Origin: Lachnospiraceae bacterium | GTDB taxonomy: Bacteria > Bacillota_A > Clostridia > Lachnospirales > Lachnospiraceae | NCBI GenBank assembly: GCA_017613595.1 | Contig: JAGADM010000092.1 | Location: forward strand, 1 to 64,000 | Direction: 5' to 3' | Length of the DNA stretch: 64,000 nucleotides | Shown here: positions 63,965-64,000 of the stretch, one piece after another | Position numbering within the stretch: position 1 is the first letter of the stretch | Layout: each line of letters starts with the position of its first letter | Made by a program: the position numbers and the translations under genes | The notes under the pieces: model-generated | What the model was told of the DNA's origin: nothing | Seen by the model: the letters and a program-made list of their open reading frames with translations, nothing else | The model's database searches: none

Positions 63965-64000
63965 ATGAGTACGGAGAAAAAGCGGAAGATTGTCCTTGAG
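63965..64000 (+). CDS. Start of a further gene (cut by window end)
   Basis: An ATG at 63965 preceded by GAAAGGA at 7 bases opens a frame (MSTEKKRKIVLE) that runs off the window. It is too short to identify. Between purF and this ATG (63846-63964) nothing clear is seen. Confidence 0.5.
   Translation, partial: MSTEKKRKIVLE

Overview
The window reads as chromosomal DNA of a Gram-positive, probably anaerobic Firmicute of the Clostridia, most like a Lachnospiraceae member. The evidence is strong AGGAGG-type ribosome sites, many lipoproteins with a Cys lipobox and Pro/Thr linkers, no outer-membrane genes, a DUF6145 protein, type III pantothenate kinase, class III glutamine synthetase, a split glutamate synthase with an ANTAR regulator, and abundant extended -10 promoters. 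No rRNA, tRNA, CRISPR array, phage or insertion sequence was found. Gene density is high; the only gene-free stretch above 300 bases (54761-55119) is filled by two divergent promoters and two RNA attenuators.

Layout. 1-8.3 kb: HtrA protease (cut by the window edge), a small alarmone synthetase, an MFS exporter with its XRE regulator, a MATE exporter, a NadD-YqeK fusion and a surface PPIase lipoprotein. 8.3-15 kb: a VTC/DUF4956/CotH operon diverging from two tandem membrane-anchored YD-repeat-like proteins. 15-19 kb: a polysaccharide O-acylation cassette (SGNH, DUF4358, MBOAT, DHHW). 19-28.8 kb: truA, argF, DUF6145, coaX, dusB, a lipoprotein, asd, an ASCH-histidine phosphatase fusion and two envelope proteins. 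29-34 kb: a peptide ABC transporter whose second permease and both ATPases are one polypeptide. 34-47.8 kb: a polyferredoxin/TlpA redox pair, a membrane-tethered Mrr-like nuclease, two aldo/keto reductases, an ABC exporter, a phosphoesterase, an XRE regulator, a DUF2809-Nudix fusion, a small Imm74-like protein, a radical SAM protein, a PlsC-like acyltransferase and an unknown membrane protein.

47.8-63.9 kb is a nitrogen block. On the minus strand runs a split glutamate synthase, glnA and an ANTAR regulator with a degenerate receiver. On the plus strand run class III glutamine synthetase, an ammonium transporter fused to a PII domain, asnB, pyrG and purF. Both arms start from consensus TTGACA-17-TATAAT promoters, and each transcript should enter at once a small hairpin with the same six-base loop AAAGGC. 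That hairpin overlaps the 5' arm of a strong intrinsic terminator. The natural reading is a matched pair of ANTAR-controlled attenuators linking ammonium capture to glutamine use; this is the most interesting system in the window.
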